Notes: a model not told the origin generated them from the letters alone. A DNA stretch of 64,000 nt from Rubrivivax sp. (GCA_024641945.1 JAHECD010000002.1:25260-89259), one strand, 5' to 3'; shown: positions 37,417 through 49,467, counted from the stretch's first letter. Translations and numbers: made by a program.

Positions 37417-38087
37417 CAGTCCAACTCGACCCCTCGCTCGGTATCCCGACGGTCTACCTCGTCGATGACGAAGACGTCGTGCGCGATGCATTGGCATGGC
37501 TCCTTCGCTCACGCAGGCTGTTGTCCGAAGGCTTCGGAAGTGGCGAGGCGTTTGAAGAATGGCTCGCGGTTCGAGCCGCTGTCCCCGGCCAGGACTGGCC
37601 GTCGTCGCCGAGTTGCCTTCTGCTGGACGTGCGCATGCCGGGGCTGAGCGGGCTGGCCCTCTTCGACCGCCTGATCGAGCGCGGGCTGACGGACGCGCTG
37701 CCTGTCATCTTCCTCACCGGCCACGGCGACGTACCGACCGCCGTGGCTGCCGTCAAGCGCGGGGCCTTCGACTTCGTCGAGAAGCCGTTTTCCAACAATG
37801 CGCTGGTCGACCGCGTCGAACTGGCGCTGGAGAAGAGCGCGGCTGCGCTCACTGCGCGCCGGGCGAGGACGCAGCGCGATGACCTGGTTGCCGATCTGAC
37901 GGAGCGTGAACGGGACGTGATGCAACTCGTCGTCGAGGGGCGGCCGAACAAGCTGATCGCCGATTCGCTGGGCATCAGCGTGCGCACCGTCGAGGTTCAT
38001 CGGGCGCGGGTGTTCGAGAAGATGGGCGTGAAGTCCGCGGTCGAACTGGCGAACCTGCTGCGCGGTGCCAACGCCGGGCCTGCATGA
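37413..38087 (+). CDS. FixJ/DctR-type response regulator
   Basis: Protein of 224 residues. The only start that keeps the whole receiver domain is TTG 37413, overlapping the kinase stop (TTGA). The receiver has DDED at 18-21, phospho-acceptor Asp 72 (LLLDVRMPG), Thr in FLTGHGD and Lys in FVEKPFSNN. The output domain is a LuxR-type HTH (LTERERDVMQLVVEGRPNKLIADSLGIS, here quoted only by its LTERERDVM and KLIADSLGIS parts). With the upstream kinase it forms a two-component pair; regulation of C4-dicarboxylate transport and malic enzyme is inferred from the divergent maeB. Confidence 0.92.
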   Translation: MTVQLDPSLGIPTVYLVDDEDVVRDALAWLLRSRRLLSEGFGSGEAFEEWLAVRAAVPGQDWPSSPSCLLLDVRMPGLSGLALFDRLIERGLTDALPVIFLTGHGDVPTAVAAVKRGAFDFVEKPFSNNALVDRVELALEKSAAALTARRARTQRDDLVADLTERERDVMQLVVEGRPNKLIADSLGISVRTVEVHRARVFEKMGVKSAVELANLLRGANAGPA

Positions 38088-38146
38088 GCTACGTTGTCCA
38101 TGGCGCCACAGCGTGTCGGCACCGCGCCCGTAGCGGGTGTTGAAAG

Positions 38147-39109
38147 ATGAGCGTGGGCGAATTCGACCTCATCGCGCGCTGGTTCACGCGACCTGCGCGG
38201 CGCGCCGTGCTCGGCGTGGGCGACGACTGCGCGCTGCTGCTGCCCGCGCCCGGCATGCAGCTCGCGATATCGAGCGACATGCTCGTGGAGGGCAGGCACT
38301 TCCTGCCGACGGTGCCGCCCGAGCGTCTGGGACACAAGGCACTCGCGGTCAACCTCAGCGACCTCGCCGCTTGCGGTGCGCGGCCGGTGGCGTTTACGCT
38401 TGCGCTTTCGATGCCACGCGTCGACGAGGCCTTCGTCGAAGGTTTCGCGCGCGGGATGTGGGCGTTGGCGGATGCACAGGGGGTCGACCTCGTGGGGGGC
38501 GACACGACCGCGGGCCCGCTGAACATCTGCATCACCGTGATTGGCGAGGTGCCGGCTGGGCAGGCCCTGCTGCGCAGCGGTGCCCACTCCGGCGATGAGC
38601 TTTGGGTCAGTGGCGCGCTCGGCGATGCGCGGCTGGCGCTCGAGGCGTTTCGCAACCACGTGACGCTCGGGGCCGAGCCCTTTGCGCAGGTGCGGGCCGC
38701 CATGGAATGTCCGCAGCCGCGTGTGGCGCTGGGACAGGCTTTGCGTGACATCGCCACGAGCGCCATCGACCTCAGTGACGGGCTGCTCGGCGACCTCGCG
38801 CATGTGCTCGAGCGATCCGGTGTCGGCGCGGACGTCGAACTGGCCCGGTTGCCCCACAGCGAGGTGCTCGCCGCGCAGCCCGAAGCGATGCGCCACGAAT
38901 GTCTGCTCGCTGGCGGAGACGACTACGAGTTGCTTTTCACCGCGCCTGCGGCTGCGCAGGACGCGGTGCGCGCCGCCGGCAGGGCCACGGCCACACGGGT
39001 CACGAAGATCGGGCGCATCGTCGAGCGCGGGGGGGTGACCGTGCTCGACACACACGGGCGCCCCCTGGATTGCAGCGCGTACGGCGCGTTCGACCACTTT
39101 CGGTCATGA
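38147..39109 (+). CDS. thiL: Thiamine-monophosphate kinase ThiL
   Basis: Protein of 320 residues. ThiL signatures include GVGDDCALL near residue 25, SSDMLVEGRHF-like metal-binding residues, LAVNLSDLAACGA, VGGDTTAGP and SAIDLSDGLLGDL. It phosphorylates thiamine monophosphate to the active cofactor thiamine pyrophosphate. It overlaps pgpA by four bases (ATGA), the usual thiL-pgpA arrangement. It is the first gene of a plus-strand run thiL-pgpA-pncC-ghrA. Confidence 0.96.
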   Translation: MSVGEFDLIARWFTRPARRAVLGVGDDCALLLPAPGMQLAISSDMLVEGRHFLPTVPPERLGHKALAVNLSDLAACGARPVAFTLALSMPRVDEAFVEGFARGMWALADAQGVDLVGGDTTAGPLNICITVIGEVPAGQALLRSGAHSGDELWVSGALGDARLALEAFRNHVTLGAEPFAQVRAAMECPQPRVALGQALRDIATSAIDLSDGLLGDLAHVLERSGVGADVELARLPHSEVLAAQPEAMRHECLLAGGDDYELLFTAPAAAQDAVRAAGRATATRVTKIGRIVERGGVTVLDTHGRPLDCSAYGAFDHFRS

Positions 39110-39669
39110 CGCCTGAAACCGCCAGCGGCATTGCCGCCCCGGCCGGTATTGACGCGCCGCGCCGTGCCACCGTCGGCTTCATGCTCGGGCACCCCGCGCG
39201 CTGGATTGCATTGGGCTTCGGCAGTGGACTGGCACCATTTGCGCCCGGGACCGTGGGCACGCTCTGGTCCTGGGTCTCGTTCCTCGTGCTCGACCGTTTC
39301 TTGGGTGCGGGCGGCTGGGGGTTGCTGCTCGCGCTTTCGCTGCCCGTCGGCTGGTGGGCGTGCACGCGCACCGCCGGTGACCTCGGTATGGCCGACCCGG
39401 GCCAGATCGTGTGGGACGAGATCGTCGCGTTCTGGCTCGTGCTGTGGATCTTGCTGCCAGCGGGGTTCTGGGCGCAGGTCGCGGCCTTCGTGTTGTTCCG
39501 GTATTTCGATGCGGCCAAGCCTGGGCCGGTGGGTTGGGCCGACCGCCTCTACAAGGACCGGCCCTCTGGCTGGGCTCGCGGCTGGGGCATCCTTTTCGAC
39601 GACTTGCTTGCCGCCGGATGCACGCTCCTCGTGATTGCGGGCGTGGTGGCACTCTGGAGAGCAGTTTGA
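39106..39669 (+). CDS. pgpA: Phosphatidylglycerophosphatase A
   Basis: Protein of 187 residues. A polar N-terminal 25 residues precede the PgpA core: IALGFGSGLAPFAPGTVGTL, then DPGQIVWDEIVAFW (catalytic acidic residues) and FRYFDAAKPGPVGWADR with its conserved Lys-Pro. Three to four membrane helices are predicted. It removes phosphate from phosphatidylglycerol phosphate at the inner membrane. The start overlaps thiL (ATGA), and its stop overlaps the TTG start of pncC (TTGA). Confidence 0.96.
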   Translation: MTPETASGIAAPAGIDAPRRATVGFMLGHPARWIALGFGSGLAPFAPGTVGTLWSWVSFLVLDRFLGAGGWGLLLALSLPVGWWACTRTAGDLGMADPGQIVWDEIVAFWLVLWILLPAGFWAQVAAFVLFRYFDAAKPGPVGWADRLYKDRPSGWARGWGILFDDLLAAGCTLLVIAGVVALWRAV

Positions 39670-40175
39670 ATCTCTCTGCGGTCGAACTCGAGGTGCTCGC
39701 CCTGGCCGATGCCATGATCGCTCGCGGCTGGCGCTTGGCGACGGCCGAGAGTTGCACCGGTGGGCTGGTTGCCGCCGCCTGTACCGCGGTGGCGGGTTCG
39801 AGCGACTGGTTCGAGCGCGGCTTCGTCACCTACAGCAACGCCGCCAAGACCGAACTGCTCGGTGTCGATGCAGCCCTCATCGACCGCCACGGCGCCGTCA
39901 GCGAGGCCGTCGTGCGCGCGATGGCGCTGGGTGCACTGCACCGTGCACCGGTGCAACTGGCCGTCGCGGTCACGGGCATCGCCGGACCGGGAGGCGCCGT
40001 GCCGGGCAAGCCGGTGGGCACGGTGTGGCTGGCATGGGCCGACCGTGGCGGCGAGTTGCCGTCCGTGCACTCCGAGCGCCTGCAGCTCGGAGGCGACCGC
40101 GCGGCGGTGCGTGAAGCGACGGTTCGTGTGGCCCTGCAACGACTGACCGAACGGGCCAGAGGCCTGCGCGCATGA
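39666..40175 (+). CDS. pncC: Nicotinamide-nucleotide amidohydrolase PncC (CinA C-terminal domain)
   Basis: Protein of 169 residues from TTG 39666; no ATG or GTG keeps the conserved N-terminal helix. Signatures: TAESCTGGLVAA near residue 28 with the catalytic Ser, GFVTYSNAAKTELLGV, and AVTGIAGPGG. It deamidates NMN to nicotinate mononucleotide in NAD recycling. It stands alone, without the N-terminal CinA competence domain. Translation is probably coupled to pgpA, whose stop it overlaps. Confidence 0.93.
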   Translation: MNLSAVELEVLALADAMIARGWRLATAESCTGGLVAAACTAVAGSSDWFERGFVTYSNAAKTELLGVDAALIDRHGAVSEAVVRAMALGALHRAPVQLAVAVTGIAGPGGAVPGKPVGTVWLAWADRGGELPSVHSERLQLGGDRAAVREATVRVALQRLTERARGLRA

Positions 40176-40185
40176 CGGCGGCGCC

Positions 40186-41094
40186 ATGAAAGTACTGTTG
40201 TGCGGTGATTTCGAGCCGGGCGAGCGCGAGCAATGGCTCGAAGCCTTGGCGGCTGTGCTGCCGCAGGCCCGCTGGCTGGACCTCGACGACGCACGCGCCG
40301 ACGCGGCGGCCGTCCACGCCGCGGTCGTGGCGAACCCGTTGCCGGGCAGCCTGGCGGGCCTGCCCTCGTTGCGCTTCGTGCAGTCGGTGTGGGCGGGTGT
40401 CGATCGACTGCTGGCGGACCCCACCCTGCCGGCGGGGATCCCGGTGGCGCGCATGGTCGATCCGTTGATGACGGCAGCGATGGCCGAGACGGCGCTCTGG
40501 GCTGTTCTTTCGCTGCACCGTGGTTACTTCGTCTATGCAGATCGCCAGCGGCACGGCCTTTGGCAAGCCCATGCGCAGCAACGCGCCGGGGAGGTGCCGG
40601 TGCTGGTGTTGGGCCTCGGCGCGATGGGCAGTGCGGTTGCCTCCCGCCTGTCGGCACAAGGCTACCCTGTGCGCGGATGGCGGCGTGCGGACGGTGACCT
40701 GGCGCTTCGGCGCGCGCTTCCCCATACACGCATCGTCGTCAACCTGCTGCCGCTCACGCCGGCAACACGCGGGCTGCTGGACGCCAACTTCTTTGCCGCC
40801 CTGCCCACGGGTGCCAGCATCGTGAACCTGGGGCGCGGCGCGCATATCGTCGATGCGGACTTGTTGGCTGCGCTCGACCGAGGCCACGTGCGCCACGCCG
40901 TGCTCGACGTCTTCCATGTGGAGCCTCTGCCCGCGGTGCACCCGTATTGGACGCACCGCGCGGTGACGATGTTGCCCCACGCGGCCGCGATGACCGACGT
41001 GCAGTCGGCTGCGGCGGTCGTGGCCGACAACCTGCGCCGTTTCGAGCGCAGCGAGGCGCTGCTCAACCTCGTCGATCGCGCGCGCGGCTACTGA
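40186..41094 (+). CDS. ghrA: Glyoxylate/hydroxypyruvate reductase A (GhrA-like)
   Basis: Protein of 302 residues of the D-2-hydroxyacid dehydrogenase family. The dinucleotide loop is VLGLGAMGSAVA near residue 140. Catalytic residues are in NLGRGAHIVD (Arg), the FHVEPLP motif (Glu) and MLPHAAAMT (His). HPYWTHRAVT near the end is typical of the GhrA subgroup. It reduces glyoxylate to glycolate or hydroxypyruvate to glycerate with NADPH. It begins 10 bases after pncC. A GC-rich stem (CCGGGG/CCCCGG, 41099-41116) follows the stop. The 41095-41236 gap, convergent with holA, holds nothing else recognisable. Confidence 0.9.
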   Translation: MKVLLCGDFEPGEREQWLEALAAVLPQARWLDLDDARADAAAVHAAVVANPLPGSLAGLPSLRFVQSVWAGVDRLLADPTLPAGIPVARMVDPLMTAAMAETALWAVLSLHRGYFVYADRQRHGLWQAHAQQRAGEVPVLVLGLGAMGSAVASRLSAQGYPVRGWRRADGDLALRRALPHTRIVVNLLPLTPATRGLLDANFFAALPTGASIVNLGRGAHIVDADLLAALDRGHVRHAVLDVFHVEPLPAVHPYWTHRAVTMLPHAAAMTDVQSAAAVVADNLRRFERSEALLNLVDRARGY

Positions 41095-41236
41095 CGACCC
41101 GGGGGCCGGTCCCCGGCGACTGCGGCATGCGAGGCTCGGTGGACGCAGAACTGTTCGAACTCGCAACGGGCGTCGACGGCACGCCGGTTGAACGCACCCG
41201 CGCACCGTCGACTGCACGGCCGCCCGGCGTGACCGG

Positions 41237-42328
41237 TCAAGCCGTCAGCGCCAAGGGCGGCCGGGTGCCGCCGCGTGGCCGTGGGCCGGCCGCCGTGAAC
41301 CGCATCGTCAGGAGCACCAGGCGGCGCAGCGCGGCCCACGGGTCGATCGGCCAGTCTGGCCGGCGCAGCCCCTTCGCGATGCCGTCGCACAGACTCGCGG
41401 CGGCCACGAGGCGCACGACGGCGCGGTCGCTCACGAGCGGGACCGCGCGTTCGATGGCACGTTGCCGTGCGCCCCAGACACGGGCCTCTCCCAGCGCAAC
41501 GGGCATCGGCCGACCTGCGGCGAGCGCCTCTCGCACCCGCTTGACCGCTCGCAGGTCGTCGGCCAGTTGCCAATGCACGCCGACGGCAGATTCGCCTTCG
41601 GCGCGCAGTCCCTCGAGCATGCGCAGCGCCCGCGCCACCTGCCCGGCGAGCACGGCTTCGCAAAGCTGGCGGACGTCATAGCGCGCGACATTCAGCACCG
41701 CAGCCTCCACGTCATCGGCACCGATTTCACCAGGCGGATAAAGCAGTGCGAGCTTCTGGATCTCCTGATGCGCTGCGAGCAGATTTCCTTCCACCCGGTC
41801 GGCAAAGAAGGCGAGTGCGCGGCGGCCATCGTCGCCTTCGCGAACTCGCTGGTCCTGCTGTGAAAGACGCTGTGCGATCCACGCCGGCAATGCCGCTCGG
41901 CCGATGCCTTCGATGCGAACCGAAGCGCCGGCTGCGTCGAGTGCCGAAAACCATGCGCTCTTGATCTGCGTGTTGTCGAGCTGGGGGAGCATGACCAGCG
42001 TGACCAGCCCTTCCGGCAGGCGCTCGCAGTAGCGCTGCAGGGCTTCGGACCCCTCCTTGCCCGGCTTGCCCGACGGGATCCGGATCTCGATGACCTTGGC
42101 GTCTGCGAACAGACTCATTTCCTGCGCGGCGCCGAGCACACCGCTCCAGTCGAAATGTGCCCCGGCGACGTTGAAGATCTCGCGTTCGCTGCAGCCGGCT
42201 GCGCGTGCGGCCGCGCGTACGGCATCGGCGGCTTCCTGGGCGAGCAACGGCTCGTCGCCGTGCACGGCATACAGGGGCCGCATGCCGCGCTGAAGGTGTG
42301 CCTTGAGTTGGTCCGGGCGGATCTGCAT
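41237..42328 (-). CDS. holA: DNA polymerase III subunit delta HolA
   Basis: Protein of 363 residues. HolA is recognised by MQIRPDQLKAHL, LYAVHGDEPLLAQEAADAVR near residue 20, the middle LFADAKVIEIRIPSGKPG, and FFADRVEGNLLAAHQEIQKLALL. The AAA-like subunit loads the beta clamp as part of the clamp loader. It is the last gene of the minus-strand chain beginning at bamE, 22 bases after lptE, an order (leuS-lptE-holA) conserved in many proteobacteria. Confidence 0.95.
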   Translation of the reverse strand: MQIRPDQLKAHLQRGMRPLYAVHGDEPLLAQEAADAVRAAARAAGCSEREIFNVAGAHFDWSGVLGAAQEMSLFADAKVIEIRIPSGKPGKEGSEALQRYCERLPEGLVTLVMLPQLDNTQIKSAWFSALDAAGASVRIEGIGRAALPAWIAQRLSQQDQRVREGDDGRRALAFFADRVEGNLLAAHQEIQKLALLYPPGEIGADDVEAAVLNVARYDVRQLCEAVLAGQVARALRMLEGLRAEGESAVGVHWQLADDLRAVKRVREALAAGRPMPVALGEARVWGARQRAIERAVPLVSDRAVVRLVAAASLCDGIAKGLRRPDWPIDPWAALRRLVLLTMRFTAAGPRPRGGTRPPLALTA

Positions 42329-42350
42329 GGAACGCCGTTGCGCTCGAGCG

Positions 42351-42833
42351 TCAGAGCTTCAAGGCCGACAGCCGGCGCAATACCTGCGACACGACATCGG
42401 ACTGCATTTCGCCATACAGGCGGGCTTCTTCCTGCTCCTTGGCCAGCGCTTGCGTCTCGTTGTAGCTCATGTCGCGCGTCAGCAGCAACTCTGCCGTGGG
42501 AACAAGTACACGCGCGCCGGGGGTCTGGGCGCGGAAGTTGAATTTCACGCGCAGCTGCACCTCGCGCACCTGACCGGCGGCAGTGGACGCGACGACAGTC
42601 TTCTCGCGGGTGTCGAGCAACGCCACGAGAAGGACCTCGGCCTGCGACGGCGCTTCCACGACCTGGACGGTCGCGCTCAACGTGCGCCGCAGTTCATCGG
42701 CGAGCGGCGAGCGCGCGGCGAATCCGCTGAGCGCAATTCGTTTGAACGGCAGCGCGGGGGGTCGCCGCAGCGCGAAGCCGCAGGCGGACAGCGGGCCGGT
42801 GGCCGACAGGGCGATGAACGTGCGTCGCTGCAA
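42351..42833 (-). CDS. lptE: LPS-assembly lipoprotein LptE
   Basis: Protein of 160 residues. A short signal ends in the lipobox LSAC with Cys 18, followed by GFALRRPPALPF, the usual LptE N-terminus. The C-terminal helix ALAKEQEEARLYGEMQSDVV is also family-typical. LptE sits as a plug in the LptD barrel and helps LPS insertion. It starts 4 bases after the leuS stop, so it is almost certainly cotranscribed with leuS. Its partner LptD is encoded at 27009-29486. Confidence 0.94.
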   Translation of the reverse strand: MQRRTFIALSATGPLSACGFALRRPPALPFKRIALSGFAARSPLADELRRTLSATVQVVEAPSQAEVLLVALLDTREKTVVASTAAGQVREVQLRVKFNFRAQTPGARVLVPTAELLLTRDMSYNETQALAKEQEEARLYGEMQSDVVSQVLRRLSALKL

Positions 42834-42837
42834 GGCG

Positions 42838-45456
<2,619 letters not shown>

Positions 45457-45475
45457 CCCGCGATTGTAGGAGGCG

Positions 45476-45931
45476 CTATTTCAGCGGGTTGGCCGACGCC
45501 CCCGCCGCGTTGCCGCCGGTCGCTACCTCCGTGACGAAGCCGATCCTGGACAGGCCAGCATCCTGCACGAGGCCGATCATCTCGGCGACACGGCCGTAGG
45601 GCACCCGGCTGTCGGCGCGCAACTGCACCTCGGTCGCGGGATTGGCCTTGGCGGCTGCACGCACGCGTTCCATGACGCGTTCGCGCGGCATCACCTCATC
45701 GGCCACGAAGAGGCGGCCGTCGACGTCGATCGCCAAGCTCAAGATCGACGCTGAATCGCCAGGCGAGCCGCCCACGGTTTGGGGAAGCTGCAGCTTGAGG
45801 CTCGATGCCATGAGTGGCGCCGCGATGATGAAGATCACCAGCAGGACCAGCATGACGTCGATCAGCGGCGTCATGTTGATGTCGCTCATCGGTGCCCCAC
45901 CAGCGCGGCGCTCCAGCCGTCCGAAGGCCAT
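45476..45931 (-). CDS. exbD: ExbD/TolR-type proton-channel protein
   Basis: Protein of 151 residues. One N-terminal membrane helix contains the ion-coupling Asp ([19 protein letters not shown], with Asp at the start of the helix), followed by a periplasmic domain ending in [13 protein letters not shown]. It pairs with the ExbB-like protein encoded one base upstream to energise an outer-membrane system (TonB or Tol). No tonB, tolA or pal gene is nearby, so ExbD versus TolR cannot be decided firmly. A TonB-dependent receptor occurs at 55372. Confidence 0.9.
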   Translation of the reverse strand: MAFGRLERRAGGAPMSDINMTPLIDVMLVLLVIFIIAAPLMASSLKLQLPQTVGGSPGDSASILSLAIDVDGRLFVADEVMPRERVMERVRAAAKANPATEVQLRADSRVPYGRVAEMIGLVQDAGLSRIGFVTEVATGGNAAGASANPLK

Positions 45932-45932
45932 G

Positions 45933-46613
45933 TCAGTCGGGCGCCGGTGCCGGGCGGCGGGCACCAGGGGCGTCGTCGAGCATCATCTCGCGCAGGTCGT
46001 GCGCAAAGCCCTCGAGCTCGGCGCTGCTCGCGGCCACCCATTGGCCGTAGATGTTGTAGGCCAGCACGGCGGGAATTGCCACGGCCAAGCCGGCGGCCGT
46101 CATGACCAGCGATTCGCCCACCGGACCCGAGACCTTTTCGAGGGTGTAGTTGCCGCCGTCGCCGATGGCCAGCAGCGCGTGGTAGATACCCCAGACCGTG
46201 CCGAAAAGGCCGACGAACGGCGCCGTGCTGCCGACCGACGCCAGCAACACCTGGCCGAATTGCAGTTGGCCCACGCCGTGGTGCAATGCGTCGCGCAGGC
46301 GCCGCGTGAGCTGGGAGTCGAGATGCGCGCGTGTTTCCAGCGTGCTTCCGGTGGGCCGCTGCAGCGCAGCGTCCACCAAGGGCAGCAGCACACCTTCACG
46401 GTCGAGCGACGCCAGTCGTGCACGACCGTCTTCCAGCGTGGCGGCATCCCAGAAGGCCGGCACGCTGCGGCCGATATCCCGGCGCGCGCGGTGCAGCACC
46501 ATGGCCTTCCAGACGATCACGACCCAGGCCGAGATCGACATCGTGAGCAGCAGCAATGCGACGGCTCTGCCGATGCCGTCGCTCTTGGCGAGAAACGCCG
46601 CGAGCGCGTCCAC
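45933..46613 (-). CDS. exbB: ExbB/TolQ/MotA-family proton-channel protein
   Basis: Protein of 226 residues from GTG 46613, which overlaps the dapB stop (TAGTG); the much longer frame upstream is antisense-like noise in dapB. Three membrane helices are present: near the N-terminus (AVALLLLTMSISAWVVIVW), then LLASVGSTAPFVGLFGTVWGI, and ESLVMTAAGLAVAIPAVLAYN. The last two are the MotA/TolQ/ExbB signature. With ExbD it conducts protons across the inner membrane. One base separates the two genes. Confidence 0.92.
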   Translation of the reverse strand: MDALAAFLAKSDGIGRAVALLLLTMSISAWVVIVWKAMVLHRARRDIGRSVPAFWDAATLEDGRARLASLDREGVLLPLVDAALQRPTGSTLETRAHLDSQLTRRLRDALHHGVGQLQFGQVLLASVGSTAPFVGLFGTVWGIYHALLAIGDGGNYTLEKVSGPVGESLVMTAAGLAVAIPAVLAYNIYGQWVAASSAELEGFAHDLREMMLDDAPGARRPAPAPD

Positions 46614-47440
46614 TACATGCCCAGCACGTGTTCCATGCCGTACAGGCCAGTGGCCTTGTCGGCCAGAAAGCGCGCGGCACGCAGACTGCCCTGCGCGTAG
46701 CCGGCGCGGCTGGAGCTCTTGTGGGAAATCTCGATGCGCTCGCCCGTGCCGGCAAACAGCACCGTGTGGTCGCCCACGATGTCGCCGCCGCGGATGGTGG
46801 CAAAGCCGATGCTGGAGGGGTCGCGTTCGCCGGTGACGCCCTCCCGGGCATAGACCGCGCAATCCTTCAGGTCGCGCCCGAGCGCACTGGCCAGGACCTC
46901 GCCCATCTTCAGCGCGGTGCCGCTCGGGGCGTCGACCTTGTGCCGGTGGTGGGCCTCGATGACCTCGATGTCGTAGCCCTCGTTGAGCGCACGCGCGGCG
47001 ATGTCGAGCAGCCGCAGCACGACGTGTACGCCGATGCTCATGTTGGGCGCCATCAGCACCGAGACATGCTGCGCGTGCGCGGCGATCTCGGCCTTCTGCG
47101 CTTCGCTGAATCCGGTGGTGCCGATGACCGCCTTGACGCCCAGCCTGCGGCAGGCCGCGAGATGCGCCATGGTGCCTTCGGGCCGCGTGAAGTCGATGAG
47201 GACGTCGGCGCCGTTCAGGCCGATGTCCAGATCGGACGTCGCAACGGCATCGGTCACTCGTCCCAGGAATGCACCGGCGTCCTGGCCGAGCGATGGGCTG
47301 CCGGCAGCATCGAGAGCCCCGGCAAGCACCAGATCGTCGGCCGCCAGCACGCCCTCGATCAGCATGCGACCCATGCGCCCGGAACTGCCGGCCACGGCCA
47401 CGCGCAACGGACGTCGCGGAGCGGCGGCCGGCGTGCTCAC
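46613..47440 (-). CDS. dapB: 4-hydroxy-tetrahydrodipicolinate reductase DapB
   Basis: Protein of 275 residues from GTG 47440, overlapping the bamE stop (GTGA). Signatures: [16 protein letters not shown] (dinucleotide-binding), [32 protein letters not shown] and [20 protein letters not shown] with the catalytic His and Lys. It makes tetrahydrodipicolinate for lysine and for the meso-diaminopimelate of peptidoglycan. Position between bamE and exbB is common in beta-proteobacteria. Confidence 0.97.
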   Translation of the reverse strand: MSTPAAAPRRPLRVAVAGSSGRMGRMLIEGVLAADDLVLAGALDAAGSPSLGQDAGAFLGRVTDAVATSDLDIGLNGADVLIDFTRPEGTMAHLAACRRLGVKAVIGTTGFSEAQKAEIAAHAQHVSVLMAPNMSIGVHVVLRLLDIAARALNEGYDIEVIEAHHRHKVDAPSGTALKMGEVLASALGRDLKDCAVYAREGVTGERDPSSIGFATIRGGDIVGDHTVLFAGTGERIEISHKSSSRAGYAQGSLRAARFLADKATGLYGMEHVLGM

Positions 47441-47994
47441 CGGGGCTCCAGCGGTGGGTACGCGCGCAACGGCCCGGCCGACGCCGGTGCTGCAGGTTCT
47501 TCCTTGCGCGCCGGCACCGGCAACGATTTGCGCTGTTCCTCGGTGAGTTCGAGCACGCGAGGCGTCTCGACACGTTTGACCGGCACGATCGACGCGACAA
47601 ACTCGTTTTCAGTCGGCAGGTTGTCCGGTGCCTCAAGGCGGGTCAGCCGATCGCCGTCGAAGTGCGCGACGATGCTGCGCCGTTGTGGCTCGGTGCCCGG
47701 CCGGCGGATCGAGAAGATGTAGTCCCAGCGGTTGCCGTGGAAGGGATCGGTGAGCATCGGCGAGCCCAGAACCGCGATGACCTGCGACCGTGTCATGCCG
47801 GGCTTGATCAATGCGACCTGCTCCTTGGTTACAGCGTTGCCCTGCACGATGTCGATGCGGTAGGGCGTGATCAGGCCGAGAAAACTGTCGGTCGATTGCT
47901 CGCGCGTGGCGCAGCCGGCGCTCGACAGCATCAGTACAGGCAGCACGGCCTGCAGGGCCAGGCCGCGGAAGGAAAGGCTCGGGCTGGATATCAT
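47437..47994 (-). CDS. bamE: Outer-membrane assembly lipoprotein BamE
   Basis: Protein of 185 residues. Signal peptide with lipobox SSAGC, Cys 28. The BamE/SmpA core is [31 protein letters not shown] followed by [17 protein letters not shown]; the two segments are quoted here only as markers around residues 43-93. It is a small accessory lipoprotein of the BAM complex that inserts beta-barrel proteins such as LptD. A Pro/Ala-rich C-terminal extension goes beyond the usual length. It is divergent from fur, with 51 bases between starts. Confidence 0.93.
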   Translation of the reverse strand: MISSPSLSFRGLALQAVLPVLMLSSAGCATREQSTDSFLGLITPYRIDIVQGNAVTKEQVALIKPGMTRSQVIAVLGSPMLTDPFHGNRWDYIFSIRRPGTEPQRRSIVAHFDGDRLTRLEAPDNLPTENEFVASIVPVKRVETPRVLELTEEQRKSLPVPARKEEPAAPASAGPLRAYPPLEPR

Positions 47995-48045
47995 CGGCGA
48001 ATTCTAGCGGGCGGCCGGTGGGCCGGCCCGCAGTGCAGGACTCCG

Positions 48046-48474
48046 ATGAACCGTGCCGAAGAACTCAAGCACAGCGGCCTGAAGGCCACCCTTCCACGCC
48101 TGAAGATTCTCGAGGTCTTCGAGCGTGCCCAGCGTCGCCACATGACCGCCGAAGACGTATACAAGGCCCTCATCGGCGAGGGCTCCGACATCGGGCTGGC
48201 GACGGTCTACCGCGTACTGATGCAGTTCGAGCAGGCGGGGCTGCTGACCCGCAGCAATTTCGAATCGGGCAAGGCGGTTTTCGAACTCAACCAGGGGCAG
48301 CACCACGACCATTTGGTGTGTCTCACCTGTGGGCGCGTGGAGGAGTTCTTCGACGCCGAGATCGAGCAACGCCAGCGTGTCGTCGCTCATTCGCGCGGTT
48401 TCGAGTTGCAGGAGCACTCTCTTGCGCTCTACGCCAACTGCATCAAGACCGACTGCGTGCACCGCAACCGCTGA
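48046..48474 (+). CDS. fur: Ferric uptake regulator Fur
   Basis: Protein of 142 residues from ATG 48046. The winged-helix part has [20 protein letters not shown] and the recognition region [18 protein letters not shown]. The metal sites are the HHDH cluster (GQHHDHLVC), CLTCG and the C-terminal Cys pair around NCIKTDC. It represses iron-uptake genes with Fe2+ bound. Divergent arrangement with bamE is conserved in beta-proteobacteria. Convergent hprK ends 33 bases away; a small GC stem (48486-48503) in that gap may help terminate. Confidence 0.96.
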   Translation: MNRAEELKHSGLKATLPRLKILEVFERAQRRHMTAEDVYKALIGEGSDIGLATVYRVLMQFEQAGLLTRSNFESGKAVFELNQGQHHDHLVCLTCGRVEEFFDAEIEQRQRVVAHSRGFELQEHSLALYANCIKTDCVHRNR

Positions 48475-48507
48475 CCTGACCGCGCCGCGGCACCGGCGCC
48501 GCGAGGT

Positions 48508-49467
48508 TCAGCTGTCCTCGGAGCCTTGCTCGAGTGCCTTCTGGTGCCGCTGCACGAATTCCTGGTAAGTGTCGATTCCGCGAAGCTGCAGCACCGTGTT
48601 GCGCACGGCCGCCTCGACCAGCACCGCCAGATTGCGCCCGGCGTCCACCTGGATGACCACCTTGCGAACGGGAATGCCCAGGATGTCCTCGTAGAGCGGC
48701 TCGTAGGGCAGGCGCTCGAACTCGCGCTCCATCGTCTCTTTGCGCACCAGATGCACGATGAGCTTCAGTCGCATCTTCCGGCGGACGGCCGTCTCGCCGA
48801 ATATGGCCTTGATGTCGAGCAGCCCGATGCCGCGCACCTCGAGCAGGTTCATCAGCAGGGGCGGGCAGCGGCCGTCGAGAGACGTCTGCGAAACCCGGAA
48901 TAGATCCACGGCATCGTCGGCGACCAGGCCATGGCCGCGCGACACCAGTTCGAGGCCGAGTTCGCTCTTGCCCAGGCCGGATTCGCCCGTCAGCAGCACG
49001 CCGAGGCCCAAGATGTCCATGAAGACACCGTGGCGTGTCGTGCGCTCCGCGAACAGTTGCCCCAGATAGGCACGCACGACGTCGATCACGTGACCGGCGG
49101 ATTCCTGTGTCACGAAGAGGGGAATGTCGGCGCGGTCGCACATGGCAACAAGCCGGTCCGGCGGCGTCTGCTCGTCGGCGACGATGAGAACGGGCGGCTC
49201 GAGCGTGACGATGCGCGAGATTCGTCGCTCCATGTCGTCGGGTGCCGACGCGAGCAGGTAGGCTGCTTCGCGCCTACCCACGATCTGTACACGGTACGGA
49301 TGGATGTAATTGAGGTAGCCGATCAAGTCGGCTGCCGATCGGGCGTCACGCACGGCACCATCGTCGAAGCGTCGCTCGGGATGGGCATGGCCGGCCACCC
49401 ATTGCCAGTGCAACGACTCGCGGTGCGCTTCGAACAGGGCCTCAGCGCTTATCGACGTGGGTTTCAT
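48508..49467 (-). CDS. hprK: HPr kinase/phosphorylase HprK
   Basis: Protein of 319 residues. The P-loop is GESGLGKS at 161-168 and the HprK signature follows ([13 protein letters not shown], then [16 protein letters not shown]). It phosphorylates and dephosphorylates Ser of HPr in the regulatory PTS of beta-proteobacteria, which have no complete sugar PTS. It lies 74 bases after ptsN on the same strand. C-terminus ends in an acidic/Gln-rich tail. No rapZ gene follows: fur, on the opposite strand, comes next. Confidence 0.96.
   Translation of the reverse strand: MKPTSISAEALFEAHRESLHWQWVAGHAHPERRFDDGAVRDARSAADLIGYLNYIHPYRVQIVGRREAAYLLASAPDDMERRISRIVTLEPPVLIVADEQTPPDRLVAMCDRADIPLFVTQESAGHVIDVVRAYLGQLFAERTTRHGVFMDILGLGVLLTGESGLGKSELGLELVSRGHGLVADDAVDLFRVSQTSLDGRCPPLLMNLLEVRGIGLLDIKAIFGETAVRRKMRLKLIVHLVRKETMEREFERLPYEPLYEDILGIPVRKVVIQVDAGRNLAVLVEAAVRNTVLQLRGIDTYQEFVQRHQKALEQGSEDS

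Noticed and set aside
45933..47636. Long N-terminal extension of exbB reaching through dapB
   Set aside because: The extension is Arg/His-rich and lies out of frame within dapB; only the part from GTG 46613 has the TolQ/ExbB helices.
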